17,322 nt of DNA from Saccoglossus kowalevskii (taxonomy: Eukaryota > Hemichordata > Enteropneusta > Harrimaniidae): positions 1 through 17,322 of the forward strand of contig NW_003132828.1 in NCBI RefSeq assembly GCF_000003605.2, written 5' to 3'. Under the pieces are notes generated by a model, which did not search any database, had not been told where the DNA came from, and worked only from the letters and a program-made list of their open reading frames with translations. Shown piece after piece: positions 12,548 through 17,322 of the stretch (positions are counted from its first letter, which is position 1; each line of letters starts with the position of its first letter). The position numbers were made by a program, and so were the translations under genes.

Positions 12548-13417
12548 ACTGACCACATCTCATGGAACTATAACACTGATATTACTTTGTAATACCCCCA
12601 ATTATACTGACCACATCTCATGGAACTATAACACTGATGTTACTTTGTAATATCCCCAATTATACTGACCACATCTCATGAAACTATAACACTGATGTTA
12701 CTTTGTAATACCCCCAATTATACTGACCACATCTCATGAAACTATAACACTGATGTTACTTTGTAATATCCCCAATTATACTGACCACATCTCATGAAAC
12801 TATAACACTGATGTTACTTTGTAATATCCCCAATTATACTGACCACATCTCATGGAACTATAACACTGATGTTACTTTGTAATATCCCCAATTATACTGA
12901 CCACATCACATGGAACTATAACACTGATGTTACTTTGTAATACCCCCAATTATACTGACCACATCTCATGGAACTATAACACTGATATTACTTTGTAATA
13001 CCCCCAATTATACTGACCACATCTCATGGAACTATAACACTGATGTTACTTTGTAATATCCCCAATTATACTGACCACATCTCATGAAACTATAACACTG
13101 ATGTTACTTTGTAATACCCCCAATTATACTGACCACATCTCATGAAACTATAACACTGATGTTACTTTGTAATATCCCCAATTATACTGACCACATCTCA
13201 TGAAACTATAACACTGATGTTACTTTGTAATATCCCCAATTATACTGACCACATCTCATGAAACTATAACACTGATGTTACTTTGTAATATCCCCAATTA
13301 TACTGACCACATCTCATGAAACTATAACACTGATGTTACTTTGTAATATCCCCAATTATACTGACCACATCTCATGGAACTATAACACTGATGTTACTTT
13401 GTAATATCCCCAATTAT
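12548..13417. repeat. T48-rich duplicated block with variable aGT number (units 217-231)
   Basis: Units 217-222 read bAC bGT aGC aGT aGT bGT. Unit 223 is cGC. Units 224-231 read bAC bGT aGC aGT aGT aGT aGT bGT. The two blocks are the same except for two versus four internal aGT units. This is the densest T48 stretch in the window, with units 227-231 (13128-13417) all T48. Confidence 0.88.
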
Positions 13418-13765
13418 ACTGACCACATCTCATGAAACTATAACACTGATGTTACTTTGTAATACCCCCAATTATACTGACCACATCTCATGGAACTATA
13501 ACACTGATGTTACTTTGTAATACCCCCAATTATACTGACCACATCACATGGAACTATAACACTGATGTTACTTTGTAATATCCCCAATTATACTGACCAC
13601 ATCTCATGAAACTATAACACTGATGTTACTTTGTAATACCCCCAATTATACTGACCACATCTCATGAAACTATAACACTGATGTTACTTTGTAATACCCC
13701 CAATTATACTGACCACATCACATGGAACTATAACACTGATATTACTTTGTAATACCCCCAATTAT

Positions 13766-14171
13766 ACTGACCACATCTCATGGAACTATAACACTGATGT
13801 TACTTTGTAATACCCCCAATTATACTGACCACATCTCATGGAACTATAACACTGATGTTACTTTGTAATACCCCCAATTATACTGACCACATCTCATGGA
13901 ACTATAACACTGATGTTACTTTGTAATACCCCCAATTATACTGACCACATCACATGGAACTATAACACTGATATTACTTTGTAATACCCCCAATTATACT
14001 GACCACATCTCATGGAACTATAACACTGATGTTACTTTGTAATACCCCCAATTATACTGACCACATCTCATGGAACTATAACACTGATGTTACTTTGTAA
14101 TACCCCCAATTATACTGACCACATCTCATGGAACTATAACACTGATGTTACTTTGTAATACCCCCAATTAT
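13766..14171. repeat. 7-unit block, copy 1 (units 238-244)
   Basis: The string is bGC bGC bGC cAC bGC bGC bGC, itself close to a 4-unit repeat. It matches 15274-15679 exactly in unit code, 26 units (1508 bp) away. Flanking units differ (237 cAC against 263 bAC; 245 cGT against 271 cGC). Confidence 0.82.
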
Positions 14172-14519
14172 ACTGACCACATCACATGGAACTATAACAC
14201 TGATGTTACTTTGTAATATCCCCAATTATACTGACCACATCTCATGAAACTATAACACTGATGTTACTTTGTAATACCCCCAATTATACTGACCACATCT
14301 CATGGAACTATAACACTGATGTTACTTTGTAATACCCCCAATTATACTGACCACATCACATGGAACTATAACACTGATGTTACTTTGTAATATCCCCAAT
14401 TATACTGACCACATCTCATGAAACTATAACACTGATGTTACTTTGTAATACCCCCAATTATACTGACCACATCTCATGGAACTATAACACTGATGTTACT
14501 TTGTAATACCCCCAATTAT
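14172..14519. repeat. Two tandem copies of the cGT-aGC-bGC trimer (units 245-250)
   Basis: A 174-bp higher-order motif, cGT aGC bGC, occurs twice in a row here. By hand it also occurs at units 15, 37, 117, 192, 199, 280 and 284, nine occurrences in total; the one at unit 192 includes the 59-bp unit 194. Confidence 0.8.
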
Positions 14520-14867
14520 ACTGACCACATCTCATGGAACTATAACACTGATGTTACTTTGTAATACCCCCAATTATACTGACCACATCTCATGAAACTA
14601 TAACACTGATATTACTTTGTAATACCCCCAATTATACTGACCACATCTCATGGAACTATAACACTGATGTTACTTTGTAATACCCCCAATTATACTGACC
14701 ACATCTCATGGAACTATAACACTGATATTACTTTGTAATACCCCCAATTATACTGACCACATCACATGGAACTATAACACTGATATTACTTTGTAATACC
14801 CCCAATTATACTGACCACATCACATGGAACTATAACACTGATATTACTTTGTAATACCCCCAATTAT

Positions 14868-15273
14868 ACTGACCACATCTCATGGAACTATAACACTGAT
14901 ATTACTTTGTAATACCCCCAATTATACTGACCACATCTCATGGAACTATAACACTGATATTACTTTGTAATACCCCCAATTATACTGACCACATCTCATG
15001 GAACTATAACACTGATATTACTTTGTAATACCCCCAATTATACTGACCACATCTCATGGAACTATAACACTGATATTACTTTGTAATACCCCCAATTATA
15101 CTGACCACATCTCATGGAACTATAACACTGATATTACTTTGTAATACCCCCAATTATACTGACCACATCTCATGGAACTATAACACTGATATTACTTTGT
15201 AATACCCCCAATTATACTGACCACATCTCATGGAACTATAACACTGATATTACTTTGTAATACCCCCAATTAT
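14868..15273. repeat. Seven consecutive bAC units (units 257-263)
   Basis: Seven units in a row are identical at all four variable sites (T13, G18, A34, C48), following two cAC units. It is the longest run of a single unit type inside the window, and fits a recent local expansion of one unit. Confidence 0.9.
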
Positions 15274-15679
15274 ACTGACCACATCTCATGGAACTATAAC
15301 ACTGATGTTACTTTGTAATACCCCCAATTATACTGACCACATCTCATGGAACTATAACACTGATGTTACTTTGTAATACCCCCAATTATACTGACCACAT
15401 CTCATGGAACTATAACACTGATGTTACTTTGTAATACCCCCAATTATACTGACCACATCACATGGAACTATAACACTGATATTACTTTGTAATACCCCCA
15501 ATTATACTGACCACATCTCATGGAACTATAACACTGATGTTACTTTGTAATACCCCCAATTATACTGACCACATCTCATGGAACTATAACACTGATGTTA
15601 CTTTGTAATACCCCCAATTATACTGACCACATCTCATGGAACTATAACACTGATGTTACTTTGTAATACCCCCAATTAT
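15274..15679. repeat. 7-unit block, copy 2 (units 264-270)
   Basis: The string bGC bGC bGC cAC bGC bGC bGC is identical in unit code to 13766-14171. The bAC run just before it (14868-15273) has no counterpart before copy 1, so that run probably expanded separately. Confidence 0.82.
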
Positions 15680-15737
15680 ACTGACCACATCACATGGAAC
15701 TATAACACTGATGTTACTTTGTAATACCCCCAATTAT

Positions 15738-16085
15738 ACTGACCACATCTCATGGAACTATAACACTGATGTTACTTTGTAATACCCCCAATTATACTGA
15801 CCACATCTCATGGAATTATAACACTGATGTTACTTTGTAATATCCCCAATTATACTGACCACATCTCATGAAACTATAACACTGATATTACTTTGTAATA
15901 CCCCCAATTATACTGACCACATCACATGGAACTATAACACTGATGTTACTTTGTAATACCCCCAATTATACTGACCACATCACATGGAACTATAACAACG
16001 ATATTACTTTGTAATACCCCCAATTATACTGACCACATCTCATGGAACTATAACACTGATGTTACTTTGTAATACCCCCAATTAT
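15738..16085. repeat. 6-unit higher-order block, copy 3 (units 272-277)
   Basis: Units 272-277 read bGC bGT aAC cGC cAC* bGC and match units 31-36 (1741-2088). Unit 273 adds a private C21T at 15816. The AC marker is at 15998-15999. After unit 277 the string goes straight to bAC bGC cGT aGC, as after unit 201 in copy 2, skipping three units. Confidence 0.85.
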
Positions 16086-16201
16086 ACTGACCACATCTCA
16101 TGGAACTATAACACTGATATTACTTTGTAATACCCCCAATTATACTGACCACATCTCATGGAACTATAACACTGATGTTACTTTGTAATACCCCCAATTA
16201 T

Positions 16202-16780
16202 ACTGACCACATCACATGGAACTATAACACTGATGTTACTTTGTAATATCCCCAATTATACTGACCACATCTCATGAAACTATAACACTGATGTTACTTT
16301 GTAATACCCCCAATTATACTGACCACATCTCATGGAACTATAACACTGATGTTACTTTGTAATACCCCCAATTATACTGACCACATCACATGGAACTATA
16401 ACACTTATGTTACTTTGTAATACCCCCAATTATACTGACCACATCACATGGAACTATAACACTGATGTTACTTTCTAATATCCCCAATTATACTGACCAC
16501 ATCTCATGAAACTATAACACTGATGTTACTTTGTAATACCCCCAATTATACTGACCACATCTCATGGAACTATAACACTGATGTTACTTTGTAATACCCC
16601 CAATTATACTGACCACATCACATGGAACTATAACACTGATGTTACTTTGTAATATCCCCAATTATACTGACCACATCTCATGAAACTATAACACTGATGT
16701 TACTTTGTAATACCCCCAATTATACTGACCACATCTCATGGAACTATAACACTGATGTTACTTTGTAATATCCCAATTAT
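16202..16780. repeat. Iterated cGT-aGC-b motif with private substitutions (units 280-289)
   Basis: The string is cGT aGC bGC cGC cGT aGC bGC cGT aGC bGT. Adjacent units 283 and 284 carry private changes, G31T at 16406 and G42C at 16475, and unit 289 (16724-16780) lacks one C of the run after TAATAT. Both substitutions fall in hairpin-stem positions. Confidence 0.82.
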
Positions 16781-17322
16781 ACTGACCACATCTCATGAAA
16801 CTATAACACTGATATTACTTTGTAATACCCCCAATTATACTGACCACATCTCATGGAACTATAACACTGATGTTACTTTGTAATACCCCCAATTATACTG
16901 ACCACATCTCATGAAACTATAACACTGATGTTACTTTGTAATACCCCCAATTATACTGACCACATCTCATGAAACTATAACACTGATATTACTTTGTAAT
17001 ACCCCCAATTATACTGACCACATCTCATGGAACTATAACACTGATATTACTTTGTAATACCCCCAATTATACTGACCACATCTCATGAAACTATAACACT
17101 GATATTACTTTGTAATACCCCCAATTATACTGACCACATCTCATGGAACTATAACACTGATATTACTTTGTAATACCCCCAATTATACTGACCACATCTC
17201 ATGAAACTATAACACTGATATTACTTTGTAATACCCCCAATTATACTGACCACATCTCATGGAACTATAACACTGATATTACTTTGTAATACCCCCAATT
17301 ATACTGACCACATCTCATGGAA
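16781..17322. repeat. A34/C48-rich right edge (units 290-298 plus partial 299)
   Basis: The string is aAC bGC aGC aAC bAC aAC bAC aAC bAC and then the first 20 bases of a b-type unit (17303-17322). It ends in an a/b alternation and resembles the left edge in being almost all A34 with no T48. The window cuts the array; this is not shown to be its end. Confidence 0.88.

Larger units (their letters stand above)
1..17322. repeat. 58-bp tandem satellite array, 298.3 copies, spanning the entire window
   Basis: Every base belongs to a head-to-tail 58-bp repeat in one orientation; each unit begins ACTGACCACAT and ends CCCCAATTAT. Hand parsing gives 298 whole units plus 20 bases, and the sum of visible insertions and deletions accounts exactly for the length. 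Most units differ only at four sites (13 T/A, 18 A/G, 34 A/G, 48 C/T). The b-type G34/C48 unit has 19 A, 15 C, 6 G and 18 T, so the plus strand is strongly C-over-G skewed. No unit contains unique spacer sequence, transposon ends or a gene. Such arrays in eukaryotes sit in heterochromatin, subtelomeres, pericentromeres or as large VNTRs; which of these applies cannot be told without flanks. I do not recognise the family. The array extends beyond both window edges, and its true length could differ from the assembly. Confidence 0.99.

Noticed and set aside
1-17322. CRISPR array
   Set aside because: There are no unique spacers; the whole 58-bp unit repeats, and differences are a few point variants rather than new sequence between fixed repeats.
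1-17322. Repetitive protein gene in some frame
   Set aside because: 58 is not a multiple of 3, so a frame passes through all three phases. On the plus strand TAA at 43-45, TAA at 24-26 and TGA at 3-5 and 30-32 limit open runs to about 42 codons; on the minus strand stops in each phase limit them to about 25.
1-17322. Plasmid iterons or a replication origin
   Set aside because: Iteron clusters are short and lie beside a replication gene; nearly 300 copies with no gene does not fit.
1-17322. Telomeric repeat or a CENP-B-box-bearing centromere satellite
   Set aside because: No short telomere-type repeat is present, and the CG pairs needed for a CENP-B box are absent from the unit. A centromeric role without that box cannot be excluded.

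Overview
The whole window is one uninterrupted head-to-tail tandem repeat (satellite or minisatellite) with a 58-bp unit. Reading it unit by unit gives 298 complete units (1-17302) plus the first 20 bases of a 299th (17303-17322). The count is internally consistent. 298 x 58 is 17284, and the remaining 18 bases equal the net of the seven length changes I can see: three 6-bp insertions, two +1 and two -1. No unique sequence appears at either edge, so the array runs past both ends of the window. I see no protein-coding gene, RNA gene, mobile element, CRISPR array or replication origin.

Organism: an array this long, A+T-rich (about 33-36% G+C by unit type) and this homogeneous points to a eukaryotic nuclear chromosome, assembled from long reads. 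I do not recognise the unit and cannot name a species. The length of 58 is not a multiple of 3, and both strands meet stops in every unit or every few units, so a coding repeat is excluded.

Unit numbering: base 1 is the A of ACTGACC at window position 1. Four sites carry nearly all the variation: 13 (T/A), 18 (A/G), 34 (A/G) and 48 (C/T). I name units by sites 13+18 (a = T,A; b = T,G; c = A,G), then site 34, then site 48; 'cGT' is one example. Hand counts are a 89, b 128, c 81; A34 108 and G34 190; T48 50. Outside these four sites I found only eight single-unit or shared substitution types and the seven length changes.

Layout: 1-522 is nearly pure aAC. 523-3886 is mixed and includes a 5-unit local duplication. 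3887-4582 is a cluster of A34+T48 units. 4641-5574 is an 8-unit duplication in which the first TAGTAC insertion lies. 5343-6503 is a b/c alternating, almost all G34/C48 zone. 6504-12547 is a mosaic holding the second and third insertions. 12548-13417 is a duplicated, T48-rich block. 13766-14171 and 15274-15679 are two copies of a 7-unit block. 14868-15273 is seven consecutive bAC units. 16202-16780 holds iterations of a 3-unit motif. 16781-17322 returns to A34/C48 units.

The main observations are the non-random higher-order mosaic of unit types, rare marker variants that let copies be traced across up to 14 kb, a hairpin in every unit whose stem holds two of the four variable sites, and near-total absence of CpG. 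All look explicable by unequal exchange and gene conversion within a satellite. I see no evidence for a new enzymatic or defence system.
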